Shown piece by piece: positions 1-9,114 of a stretch of DNA of 64,000 nt. The translations under genes and the position numbers were made by a program. The stretch covers positions 62,001-126,000 of the forward strand of contig NZ_NESF01000009.1 of assembly GCF_003063665.1 (NCBI RefSeq), written 5' to 3'. Numbering within the stretch: the stretch's first letter is position 1; each line of letters starts with the position of its first letter. The stretch comes from Limnohabitans sp. Hippo3 (GTDB taxonomy: Bacteria; Pseudomonadota; Gammaproteobacteria; Burkholderiales; Burkholderiaceae_C). The notes under the pieces are model-generated. The model had not been told where the DNA came from, made no database searches, and saw only the letters and a program-made list of their open reading frames with translations.

Positions 1-591
1 TTGCTGGCCACATTGGCCAATTCAGCGCAGGGCCAGGTGACGCATTACCCCCATGTTTTGGTCGATCGGGTGCGTTCTGATGGTCAGAGTGATTCCAGCA
101 TCGAGATCATGATACGCGCAGCGTCATCACAAGGTCCTGAAGGTGTCGATTCTGTGGTGGCACGTCGGGTGCTGGGCGCCATGGAAAGAACCCTTCTGCC
201 CGGCGGAACAGCCCATGCCGCTTGTGTTCGTGCCTTCGGGGCGGCGGGTTGCCTGATCCCTCGGGGTGTAGCAGGAAAGACAGGCACCCCTGGCGATGCC
301 GATGAGCGAAGTCTGTCGCAGGTGGTACAAGACATGCGCTCACGCGCACAATGCTCAACGCGTTCATCAACAGACTGTGCCCGACAGTACCCTTTGCCCA
401 GACCGCGTTACCGTTGGTATGCCGCCGTTTTCAAGTCTCAGGGCTCGGACCGTTACGACAAAGCCATTGCGGTGCTGGTGCACAGCAATTGGCGTCGATC
501 TGACGGACGCTATGCGGACGATCATAATGCCGCTGCAGAAATAGCCATGCTGGCCATTCGGCAATTTCAGACAGCGCCTTTGAAACCATGA
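1..591 (+). CDS. Penicillin-binding transpeptidase, C-terminal part (5' end outside window)
   Basis: Only the last ~196 residues are present; the gene enters from the left edge. The KTGT box (about residues 93-96, in GVAGKTGTPGD) is the third conserved motif of serine penicillin-binding transpeptidases, which cross-link peptidoglycan in the periplasm. The catalytic SxxK and the SxN motif must lie upstream and are not visible. The stop overlaps the next start (ATGA at 588-591), so it is probably co-translated with the small protein and FHA gene that follow. The tail after KTGT contains extra cysteines (residues ~117-126), unusual for a classic FtsI. Family assignment is sound; subclass and substrate are unknown. 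Confidence 0.75.
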   Translation: MLATLANSAQGQVTHYPHVLVDRVRSDGQSDSSIEIMIRAASSQGPEGVDSVVARRVLGAMERTLLPGGTAHAACVRAFGAAGCLIPRGVAGKTGTPGDADERSLSQVVQDMRSRAQCSTRSSTDCARQYPLPRPRYRWYAAVFKSQGSDRYDKAIAVLVHSNWRRSDGRYADDHNAAAEIAMLAIRQFQTAPLKP

Positions 592-890
592 TTGCCAACG
601 TGCACCAAATGGAAGTTTTATTGCCCTGGGCACAGGCTTGGGTGCAAATGCAGTGGGAGATTGCCTTCTGGGTCGCAGAGCACGGTGATCGGGCTCGGAT
701 TCAGGTGGTTTGGAATGAGGAGCGTCTGAGCGCCGAGGTGGATGTTGCAGAATTTCAGGCGACCACGACACCCTTTTACAAAGCCTTGCAGCAACGCTTG
801 GCAGATGGTTGTCAGTGGCAATTCAAAAAACAGGAGGGATCGACCGGGCACCGGTTGGTCCTGGGTCTATCCGCTTCGCAAGGGGCATGA
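588..890 (+). CDS. Small hypothetical protein between PBP and FHA genes
   Basis: A 100-residue protein with no signal peptide, membrane segment or motif I recognise. It has several Trp residues in its N-terminal third and a mixed polar composition consistent with a small cytoplasmic domain. Its ATG overlaps the PBP stop (ATGA), and the FHA gene starts 13 bp after its end, so it sits inside a tight three-gene operon. Function unknown; it may be an accessory or adaptor of the transpeptidase/FHA module, but that is inference from position only. Confidence 0.6.
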   Translation: MIANVHQMEVLLPWAQAWVQMQWEIAFWVAEHGDRARIQVVWNEERLSAEVDVAEFQATTTPFYKALQQRLADGCQWQFKKQEGSTGHRLVLGLSASQGA

Positions 891-903
891 CTGAGCGCAG
901 ACG

Positions 904-2259
904 ATGAAACAATACTGGACGCCTTTGGCCAAATGGTTGGGCATGTCAAAAGCACACAGCGACAGCGAGTCGATAGTTGATACACCTGCTGAACCCATGG
1001 GTTTGTCCGCTGCTGATGTTGTGCACAGTCCTTGGCCGGATCTTTACAAAGCCCTGCGTGAACATGCACAGAGCGAGTGGGTGGTGCGCAGTCAGCGCCA
1101 TGCCGATATCAATCCAGATGAGCGATTGGCCGTGACGCGTTTGGAAATTCGTGCGACATCGCATGTGCTGGATACACAGCTACAGCAATGGTTTGCTGAA
1201 AGCGATGTGCCTCATTTGATCCAGTGGATGGCGCGTGGACCTTTGAAAACGGCCGCCATTGAGCGCTGGGTGGTGCTTGACACCTTGAGCAGTCTGGACG
1301 TGTTGCCTTTACCTCAGGCAGCAGGCCAACCCGTCAGTCCCTACGATGTTGCGGCTACGGCATCGAAATCGGAGACAGGCGGTTACGAATTTGTGGCTGA
1401 AACCCGATGGGTACCTAAGCCTGCAGGGGCAGACAATGCACAAACCTTGCCGCCTCTGGAGTTGCAGATTCATGATGCTTTGGGTGAACGGCGCGTTCAT
1501 GTGATGCAGACGCTGGTGGTGTTGGGCGCTGAAAAAACCCTGAAAGCACCCGATGGTCAAAAGATCCGTTTGATTGACCAAAGTCCTGTGCCATGGCAGG
1601 GCGAAACAGCCTGGTTTGTGGCCCTTGCTGCGCAGCATGTATCAGGCATGCACCTGGTTTTGCGCTTGCATGAACACGGTGTCGATTGCCTGGACGCTGG
1701 CTCGACCAACGGCAGCTATGTGAACGGAAAAAGGCTGAATCCCGGCAACTGGCATGAGGTCAAGCATTTGGAGACGGTGTTCCTGGGTGGGCCTGAAAGT
1801 GATCCCCGCAGTCACACCGCTTGTGTTCAATTGCGTGTCGGTCATCAAGCCGTGGCCTGGGTAACGGACAAAACGCCTTTGCGCACGGCAGCGTATGAGA
1901 ACATGCCACCCAAGCTGGTGCTACAGCCCTTGGAGGCTTCGGGCATGGCATCTGTGCCCGTGCATGCCCTGCCTTTCACCATTGGACGCGAGGCAGATTG
2001 TGACTGGGTCATCCCGGCCCGTTTTGAAATGGTTTCCCGTCAGCATCTGGTGATCGAAGCGGTGGACACAGCGCTGCAGCAAGTGAAGTTGCGTGACCTC
2101 AGCCGTCAGGGATTGACCGAGAGCCGTGAAGGTTGGCGTGGATCGGCTGCTCAAGGAGTCTGGGTGTCCTGCGCGGACACCATCACCTTGGGTAAAAGCT
2201 CTCGCCATCCAGGCTTGAGCTTTGGGTTTTCAGGACTTTTCCCAACTCAGACGAATTGA
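904..2259 (+). CDS. Protein with two FHA domains
   Basis: 451 residues. FHA domain 1 spans about residues 200-310 and shows the typical DAGSTNGSYVNG stretch (264-275). FHA domain 2 spans about 350-445 with the GRE (361-363) and SRQH (378-381) signatures. FHA domains bind phosphothreonine, so this protein probably reads Ser/Thr kinase output. The N-terminal ~190 residues are of unknown fold, with no signal peptide. It is the last gene of the operon with the PBP and the 100-aa protein. A PBP plus FHA arrangement recalls the actinobacterial clusters that tie kinases to cell-wall synthesis; no kinase is visible here, but the operon continues beyond the left edge. It ends 2 bp from the convergent GST gene. 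Confidence 0.8.
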   Translation: MKQYWTPLAKWLGMSKAHSDSESIVDTPAEPMGLSAADVVHSPWPDLYKALREHAQSEWVVRSQRHADINPDERLAVTRLEIRATSHVLDTQLQQWFAESDVPHLIQWMARGPLKTAAIERWVVLDTLSSLDVLPLPQAAGQPVSPYDVAATASKSETGGYEFVAETRWVPKPAGADNAQTLPPLELQIHDALGERRVHVMQTLVVLGAEKTLKAPDGQKIRLIDQSPVPWQGETAWFVALAAQHVSGMHLVLRLHEHGVDCLDAGSTNGSYVNGKRLNPGNWHEVKHLETVFLGGPESDPRSHTACVQLRVGHQAVAWVTDKTPLRTAAYENMPPKLVLQPLEASGMASVPVHALPFTIGREADCDWVIPARFEMVSRQHLVIEAVDTALQQVKLRDLSRQGLTESREGWRGSAAQGVWVSCADTITLGKSSRHPGLSFGFSGLFPTQTN

Positions 2260-2261
2260 GT

Positions 2262-2876
2262 TCAGCCCGGCAAGCTGTCCACAAAGCTGGGCCGTTGCGC
2301 CAGTTTGTCGTACAGCTTGTGCAGATTGGGATAAGGCGTGCGCCAATCGATCTGTGGGAAGCGGAAGTCCAGATAGCCCAGCGCACAGCCCAAGGCGATA
2401 TCGGACAGGCTCAGGTGGATGCCGGAGCAAAAGGCCTTGTCACCGAGACCGTGGCTCATGGCCCGCAGCGCGTGCTGGATTTTGTCCAGCTGGCGGTCGA
2501 TCCAGGCTTGGCTGCGCTGGTTGTCTGCGCGTTCGGTCCATACCGCTTCCATGCGAGCAAGCAAGGCGGCGTCCAGCAGACCATCGGCCAGGGCTTCCCA
2601 GGTTTTGACTTCAGCGCGTTCGCGCCCGGCCGAGGGGATGAGTTTGCCGACAGGCGACAAGGTGTCCAGGTACTCCACGATCACACGCGAGTCGAACACC
2701 GCTTCTCCACCTTCCATGATCAGGCAAGGCACCTTGCCCAGAGGGTTGGATTGGTGGATGGTGGTCTGCGCCGACCAGACATCTTCCGTCACGTGCTGGT
2801 AGTCCAGCTTCTTCTCGGCCATGACGATGCGCACTTTACGGACATAGGGACTGGTGTAGGAGCCGATGAGTTTCAT
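2262..2876 (-). CDS. Glutathione S-transferase family protein (YibF-like)
   Basis: 204 residues. The N-terminal thioredoxin-like domain (about 1-80) begins MKLIGSYTSPYVRKVRI and contains the glutathione-binding cis-proline segment GKVPCL and the D-S pair in AVFDSRVIVEYL. An all-helical C-terminal domain follows (about 90-200). Length and pattern match the YibF-like bacterial GST group. Likely a cytosolic glutathione-dependent transferase or reductase of unknown substrate. It is convergent with the FHA gene and divergent from purB (121 bp to the purB start). The ATG start agrees with the family N-terminus. Confidence 0.85.
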   Translation of the reverse strand: MKLIGSYTSPYVRKVRIVMAEKKLDYQHVTEDVWSAQTTIHQSNPLGKVPCLIMEGGEAVFDSRVIVEYLDTLSPVGKLIPSAGRERAEVKTWEALADGLLDAALLARMEAVWTERADNQRSQAWIDRQLDKIQHALRAMSHGLGDKAFCSGIHLSLSDIALGCALGYLDFRFPQIDWRTPYPNLHKLYDKLAQRPSFVDSLPG

Positions 2877-2940
2877 GGTGTGGAGAATGTCTGAACAGAA
2901 TGGCTGCTGATTCTAGAGCTTACAGGGTGCTCGATGCTGA

Positions 2941-4398
<1,458 letters not shown>

Positions 4399-4424
4399 AG
4401 TCGTCGTCTCAAATTTTTTTATCA

Positions 4425-4482
4425 CCCCCGTGAAAACGGGGGTTCATGCCTGCTTCCAAGATGGATCCCCGCATTCGCGGGG
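4425..4482. repeat. Pair of intergenic palindromes (REP-like)
   Basis: Two perfect hairpins follow purB: CCCCCGT/ACGGGGG around GAAA (4425-4442) and CCCCGC/GCGGGG around ATTC (4467-4482). There is no T-run after either on the plus strand, so they are poor intrinsic terminators. The second lies in a context (ATGGATCCCCGCATTCGCGG) resembling the palindrome at 16806-16838, suggesting a dispersed repeat family. Confidence 0.6.
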
Positions 4483-4525
4483 AAGACATCCAACAGGTTC
4501 TCACCGTGTTCTGGACGTCCTCACC

Positions 4526-5086
4526 ATGGCCCTCAAATCCACCATCTACAAAGCCAACCTGTCGATTGCCGACATCGACCACAGCTATTACGAAGACCAC
4601 CAGCTCACGCTGGCGCGGCACCCGAGCGAAACCGATGAACGCATGATGATCCGTCTGCTGGCGCTGGCCATCAATGCCTACAAGCTGCAAGCGGTGTGCA
4701 ACGGCGACGGTAAGCTGGCTTTTGGTGCGGGCTTGTCAGACCCGGACGACCCGGACGTCAGCCTGCGCGATTTCACGGGCCAGACTCGCATGTGGATCGA
4801 AGTCGGCCAGCCCGAAGACAAACCCATCATGAAAGCCTGCCAGAAGGCCGACGAGGTGCTGTTGTATTGCTTCAACCACGCCGCCGAAGTCTGGTGGAAA
4901 GGCATCGAGACCAAGCTGACGCGCCTGGACAAGTTGCAAGTCTGGCGCGTGCCTACCGAGCGCTCACAAGAGCTGGCCCAACTGGCTGAGCGCAGCATGC
5001 AGCTGCAAGCTACGGTGCAGGAAGGCGCCGTCACTTTCAGCAGCGACAAGGGTAGCGTGCACATCGAGTTGCAACGCTGGAAGTAA
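4526..5086 (+). CDS. yaeQ: YaeQ family protein
   Basis: 186 residues, matching the YaeQ family (E. coli about 181 aa) from MALKSTIYKANL onward, including the conserved SETDERMMIRLLALAINA and IEVGQPEDKPIMKAC segments. YaeQ has a PD-(D/E)xK nuclease-like fold; a clear enzymatic role is not established. I start at the ATG at 4526 because the upstream in-frame extension to 4430 runs through the intergenic palindromes. It is a single-gene unit between purB and the oppositely oriented DUF3717-DUF1289 gene. Confidence 0.85.
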   Translation: MALKSTIYKANLSIADIDHSYYEDHQLTLARHPSETDERMMIRLLALAINAYKLQAVCNGDGKLAFGAGLSDPDDPDVSLRDFTGQTRMWIEVGQPEDKPIMKACQKADEVLLYCFNHAAEVWWKGIETKLTRLDKLQVWRVPTERSQELAQLAERSMQLQATVQEGAVTFSSDKGSVHIELQRWK

Positions 5087-5138
5087 AGCAAACCCACAAG
5101 CGCTACAGCTCATTCCGGACTGGATCCGGGGGCATGGC

Positions 5139-5606
5139 TCAATCCGCAGCTTTCAGGTCCAGCTTGCTTTGCGCATCTGCCGCTGCTTTGGCCCATTGGC
5201 GATCTTCCGCGGCGCGTTCGGCATACCGGTTGAAGCGCCATGAGGTGCCGTCAACCGTGATGCGTCGCCAGACGGCCCGCTTTTCTCCGGCGCTCATCTC
5301 GGTCCACAACTGCACTTCCTCAAAGCTGCGGCCGCAACCTTTGCAGGTTTCATCGCCCTGGCTGGTCGAGCAAATGGCAATGCACGGCGTATCGGGGGTG
5401 CTGGCGTACCAGTCCTGCCAGGCTTCTGCCGCGGCCAAAGGCAGGGTGAACTCGTCGGCCAACTCTTGTTTGTAATAGACCATCAGGCCATACACCTCGG
5501 CCAGTGCACGCAATTCACGTGGCAAGGTGACCCCGTCGGGCGAGGGGTTCTTGAGGCGCCAATGGTTGATGGCGGCTTCGATGTCGGTGATGTGGATTCC
5601 GGCCAT
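5139..5606 (-). CDS. DUF3717-DUF1289 fusion protein
   Basis: 155 residues. The N-terminal part (about 1-55: HITDIEAAINHWR ... LRALAEVYGLMVYYK) matches DUF3717. Residues ~70-125 match DUF1289, with the cysteine cluster CIAICSTSQGDETCKGCG that probably binds a metal or Fe-S centre. The fused form occurs in Burkholderiales. No signal peptide. Biochemical function unknown. It lies between yaeQ (convergent) and the metalloprotease gene on the same strand, 49 bp from the latter's stop. Confidence 0.8.
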   Translation of the reverse strand: MAGIHITDIEAAINHWRLKNPSPDGVTLPRELRALAEVYGLMVYYKQELADEFTLPLAAAEAWQDWYASTPDTPCIAICSTSQGDETCKGCGRSFEEVQLWTEMSAGEKRAVWRRITVDGTSWRFNRYAERAAEDRQWAKAAADAQSKLDLKAAD

Positions 5607-5655
5607 GGTGTGTCTGCAGAAGGAGCGCGATCATAGCGCCTTCGGGGCGAGCGGC

Positions 5656-7170
5656 TCAGCGTTCGGCTTGCATGTCCCGTATTTGCGCTTGTGCCAGCCG
5701 CAAACGGGTGTCCACAATCGAGGCCTCGATGTGGTCGCCAGCTTGCAAGCGGTTGTTTTTGGCCCAGTCTTGTGCGGCCCGAAAGCGGTCGACCGCCCCG
5801 GTCCAATCCATCCGGGCCATTTGGGCTTCCCCTTCGGCTCGCAGTGAGGCCAGCGTCTGCCCCTGCAAGGCCAGCATGCTGGCCAGGGTGTTCCAGGCCT
5901 GCGCATCGTGTGGGGCTTGTGTGACTTGTTCACGCAGTTTTTGGGTGATGCTGGCGCGTGCCGGATGCGGTGGCAGGCGCAACAGGGCTTGTGCCGTGGC
6001 GATCAGTTCGGGTCGTGGCAATTGGGCCTGGTTCAAGCCCTCGAGCACTTGCAGTGCCAGGGCAAAACGCTCTTGCTTGGCGGCCACCTCGGCCTGCAGC
6101 AAAAGCGTCAGCCGTTTGGCTTCGGGTGTGGACGACGTCAACTGCGACAGCCGCTGCCAGCTGCGCTCAGCCGCTGCCATGTCCCGCAGCTGCAGGTGCG
6201 CCAGCGTGGCCGCATACAGGGCCCCCGCCTGGGCTTGTGGCGATGTGGCTTTGCCATCTTGGGTCCAGGCTTTCAAGGCTTCCACGCTGTTTTGCGACAT
6301 CACCCGGGCGCGAGCGGCCAGCATGGCTTGCACCATGTCACCGCTTGCACGTGGGCTGGCGCTGTTCAGCTGCAAGCGCGCCTGCATGTCGGCGATGCGT
6401 TCGGTGGTCAAAGGGTGGCTGCGCAGGTACGGAAAAGCGCCGTTGTCGTTCACGCCTGCAGCCTGCTGCAGCTTGGCAAACATGCCTACAAAGCCTTGTG
6501 GGTCATAACCCGCGTCGGCCAGGATGCCGTAGCCCACCCGATCGGCCTCACGCTCCATGTCGCGTGAATAGCTCAGTTGCGATTGGATAGCCGCCGCTTG
6601 TCCGCCCACGATCAGTCCTTGCGCGGCCTGCGGGTTCTTGCTGACTGCGATGGCGCCCAAAATCATCGAGCCGATCACCCAGGGCGTCATCTTGGCCTGT
6701 TCGTCGATCGAGCGGGCGATGTGGCGCTGGGTGACGTGGCTCAGTTCGTGCGCCAAGACCGAAGCCAGTTCGTCGTGGGAGGTGACCACCGCGATCAGGC
6801 CTAAATGCACCCCCAGATAACCACCGGGCAAGGCAAAAGCGTTCACCGAACGGTCGCGGCCGAGCAAGATGCGCCAGGCAAAGCGCTCTTGCAAATCGGT
6901 GGTCAGCTCTCCACGGGCAGCGGCCGCTTTGATCAGCGGGGCCCACAAGCGCTGGATGTATTCGTCCAGAACCGGGTCTTCAAGGTAATCCGGGTCGCGG
7001 TACAACTCCCGTGCAATCCGGTCGCCCAGTTTGCGTTCGGCCCCCAGGGAAATGCCCTCGCTGTTGCCCAAGGACGGCAAAGCCTTGGACTGGGCCCAAG
7101 CCGGCTGCAGGCCCAAAGCGCCCAGCAGCAAGAACAGCATCAGTTGGGAAGGTCGCAAGAGGTGTTTCAA
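5656..7170 (-). CDS. Periplasmic M48 metalloprotease with TPR-like tail (BepA-like)
   Basis: About 504 residues from a TTG start at 7170, preceded by an AGGA-type ribosome site. This start gives a clean signal peptide (KHLLRPSQLMLFLLLGALGL, ending before AWA-QS). The zinc-protease motif is HELSH in VLAHELSHVTQRH, and the GGYLGV and NAFALPGG segments match the M48 BepA/YfgC group, which controls outer-membrane protein and LptD quality in the periplasm. The C-terminal half is Ala/Leu/Gln-rich helical repeats consistent with TPRs. An upstream ATG at 7221 is possible but gives a less typical signal. It diverges from moaC with 91 bp between starts. A functional link with lptD and surA in this window is inference. 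Confidence 0.88.
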   Translation of the reverse strand: MKHLLRPSQLMLFLLLGALGLQPAWAQSKALPSLGNSEGISLGAERKLGDRIARELYRDPDYLEDPVLDEYIQRLWAPLIKAAAARGELTTDLQERFAWRILLGRDRSVNAFALPGGYLGVHLGLIAVVTSHDELASVLAHELSHVTQRHIARSIDEQAKMTPWVIGSMILGAIAVSKNPQAAQGLIVGGQAAAIQSQLSYSRDMEREADRVGYGILADAGYDPQGFVGMFAKLQQAAGVNDNGAFPYLRSHPLTTERIADMQARLQLNSASPRASGDMVQAMLAARARVMSQNSVEALKAWTQDGKATSPQAQAGALYAATLAHLQLRDMAAAERSWQRLSQLTSSTPEAKRLTLLLQAEVAAKQERFALALQVLEGLNQAQLPRPELIATAQALLRLPPHPARASITQKLREQVTQAPHDAQAWNTLASMLALQGQTLASLRAEGEAQMARMDWTGAVDRFRAAQDWAKNNRLQAGDHIEASIVDTRLRLAQAQIRDMQAER

Positions 7171-7261
7171 GGTGATCGATGTCCTGTGAATGGGTCGGTT
7201 GATGGCCGTATGATGCGCCATTCTTGTCAACCTTTTGTAAATGGTTTTAACCAGCACAGCC

Positions 7262-7747
7262 ATGACCCCCTCTACCGATGTCTTGACCCATTTTGACGCC
7301 CAAGGCCAAGCCCACATGGTGGACGTGGGGGGCAAATCCAGCACGCGGCGCATCGCGGTGGCTACCGGCCGCATCGAGATGCTGCCGGCCACGCTGGCAC
7401 TGATCGAGTCGGGCACCGCCAAAAAAGGCGATGTGCTGGGCATCGCCCGCATCGCCGGCATTCAGGGGGCCAAGAAAACTTCGGATTTGATCCCCTTGTG
7501 CCACCCGATTGGCCTGACCCGCGTGGCGGTCGAGTTTGAGGTCTTGAGCGCCCAATCGACCGTGGTCTGCACCGCCACCGCCGAAACCATCGGCCAGACG
7601 GGCGTCGAGATGGAAGCCCTCACGGCCGTGCAAGTGGCCTTGCTGACCATTTACGACATGTGCAAAGCCGTCGACCGCGGCATGACCATCAACGGCGTGA
7701 CCTTGCTGGAAAAGCATGGGGGTAAGTCGGGGAGCTGGACTGCGTGA
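7262..7747 (+). CDS. moaC: Cyclic pyranopterin monophosphate synthase, 3' end supplied by the island
   Basis: 161 residues, the same length as E. coli MoaC. Converts the GTP-derived intermediate to cPMP in molybdenum-cofactor synthesis. Conserved segments include [28 protein letters not shown] and [20 protein letters not shown]. The last 122 bp before the final two codons (7617-7738) are duplicated at 16610-16731, so the gene has been completed by the integrated element. The present C-terminus is SGSWTA, while the displaced chromosomal end reads SGSWVSET. The gene should remain functional because only the extreme tail changes. Confidence 0.95.
   Translation: MTPSTDVLTHFDAQGQAHMVDVGGKSSTRRIAVATGRIEMLPATLALIESGTAKKGDVLGIARIAGIQGAKKTSDLIPLCHPIGLTRVAVEFEVLSAQSTVVCTATAETIGQTGVEMEALTAVQVALLTIYDMCKAVDRGMTINGVTLLEKHGGKSGSWTA
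7617..7738. repeat. Left attachment repeat (attL), within moaC
   Basis: 122-bp direct repeat partner of 16610-16731. The two differences are T7651 against C16644 and T7723 against C16716. The repeat ends one base before the sequences diverge (A7739 against G16732). The crossover must lie within this stretch; the exact core cannot be told from one sequence. Confidence 0.93.
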
Positions 7748-7794
7748 TAGTTGGCACTGACAAATCAATAGCTTAGGAGCACGGAAAACAGTCG

Positions 7795-7816
7795 TTTGTC
7801 CAAGTCCTGTCCAACT
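7795..7816 (+). promoter_or_regulatory. Paired TGTCCAA repeats near the left end, possible integrase arm sites
   Basis: TTTGTCCAA (7795-7803) and TGTCCAACT (7808-7816) lie 57 bp inside the left repeat. The same pair with the same 4-bp spacer length occurs at 16524-16545. Such short direct repeats near both ends resemble arm-type sites bound by tyrosine integrases. The second copy overlaps the leader of the integrase gene, which could give self-control. Confidence 0.5.
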
Positions 7817-7828
7817 GAGGAACAGGAA

Positions 7829-8812
7829 ATGGCTTCTTTTAGGCAACGTGGCGGCAAGTGGCAGGCGCGTGTCCTGCGTAACGGATATCCCGATCAGACC
7901 AAAACCTTTGAAACCAAGGCCGATGCAGAAAAATGGGCACGGTCGATTGAGTCCGAAATAGACAAAGGGCAGTTCGTCAACGTCAACGAGGCCCAGCGCA
8001 CAACCTTAGGTGATCTGATCAAGCGGTATCTGGCGGAGGTGACGCCCTCAATGAAGGGGGCAGCGGAAGACACGATTCGGCTCAAAGCCATCATGCGCAA
8101 ACCAATCGCACAGTGGAGCATGGCGAACCTGAGCGCAGCTCGCATTGCAGCGTATCGAGACGAGCGACTTAAAGAGGTCAGTGCGGGAACAGTTATCCGG
8201 GAACTGGCTTATCTGTCAGCCATCATCAATCACGCTCGGCGAGAATGGGGGATCAATGTGCTAAACCCTGTGCAGATGGTGCGAAAGCCTCAAAGCCCTC
8301 AAGCGCGGGCACGGGTGTTAACCGACGAGGAAGTTGAAAAGCTGTTGCTGGCACTTGAACCCGCAGGGCGCAGGAGTCACTGGACCAAACCTGCTGTGCA
8401 GCTTGCGCTGGCAACGGCAATGCGTCGAGGTGAACTGCTGTCTATTCGGTGGGAGCATGTTGACTTGCAAAATCGGACGGCGTTCCTGTCAGACACTAAA
8501 AACGGGGAGTCGCGGACAGTGCCCCTGTCCACTGCGGCGGTGCAAGTGTTGGCGGAGTTGCCAAGGCATATCAGTGGTGTTGTGATCCCGGTGAAGTTCT
8601 TCACGTTAGATGCTGCATTTAAACGAGCTCGAAAACGTGCTGGGCTTAATGATTTGCGGTTTCATGACTTGCGGCGCACCGCTATAACACGCATGGCGGA
8701 AAAGCTTCCGAACGTGATCGAGTTGGCTGCCGTCAGTGGGCACAAGAGCTTGATGGTCCTGAAGAGGTACTACCGTCCGACGGCGGCGGAGCTGGCGCAA
8801 AAACTGGGATAA
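7829..8812 (+). CDS. Tyrosine-recombinase integrase of the moaC island
   Basis: 327 residues from the ATG at 7829, preceded by GAGGAACAGGAA; the upstream extension is rejected because it reads through the TGTCCAA repeats. N-terminal arm-binding-like region (about 1-55), SAM-like core-binding domain (about 57-150), catalytic domain (165-320). Catalytic residues visible: Arg in AMRRGELLSIRW (~199), HDLRR (His279, Arg282), SGHKS (His305) and Tyr in KRYYRP (~314). It should integrate and excise the element at the moaC 3' end. Position next to attL and orientation into the element are typical. Confidence 0.95.
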   Translation: MASFRQRGGKWQARVLRNGYPDQTKTFETKADAEKWARSIESEIDKGQFVNVNEAQRTTLGDLIKRYLAEVTPSMKGAAEDTIRLKAIMRKPIAQWSMANLSAARIAAYRDERLKEVSAGTVIRELAYLSAIINHARREWGINVLNPVQMVRKPQSPQARARVLTDEEVEKLLLALEPAGRRSHWTKPAVQLALATAMRRGELLSIRWEHVDLQNRTAFLSDTKNGESRTVPLSTAAVQVLAELPRHISGVVIPVKFFTLDAAFKRARKRAGLNDLRFHDLRRTAITRMAEKLPNVIELAAVSGHKSLMVLKRYYRPTAAELAQKLG

Positions 8813-9114
8813 GCACGGAAAGGCCTTGCATTGCTTGTGCGGCTTCATTTATCATTGACATTGCCTTGCGACGATTAGCGAGCTGGACCGTGATGTGCCG
8901 CACACGGAGACCATAGCCAAAATCGTTGGTTCTTAAGGCCAATACCGACCGTACCTTCACCACTAGCGGCAAGTGGTGTCCTTAAGGTAGCTGGAGTCTT
9001 GACTGTAGCGTGTAAGAACGCTGGGTCGAGGCTCGCAAATTCTTCCCGGTAATTTCCTTCTCATACTGAGGGGGTGCTCTTGCACGTTGGCTTCCATGAA
9101 TTTTGGAGATAACG
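8813..9114. other. Non-coding 302-bp stretch upstream of the primase-helicase gene
   Basis: No credible gene. It contains a dyad CCGTG...CACGG (8888-8907), two near-identical CTTAAGG boxes (about 8931 and 8979) and a TTGACT hexamer at 8999 without a convincing -10 partner. Because it precedes the replication gene of the island, it could hold the element's replication origin or promoter; this is inference. Confidence 0.35.

Noticed and set aside
8733-8972. Minus-strand frame across the integrase end and the following gap
   Set aside because: No ribosome site or motif; overlaps the integrase 3' end antisense.
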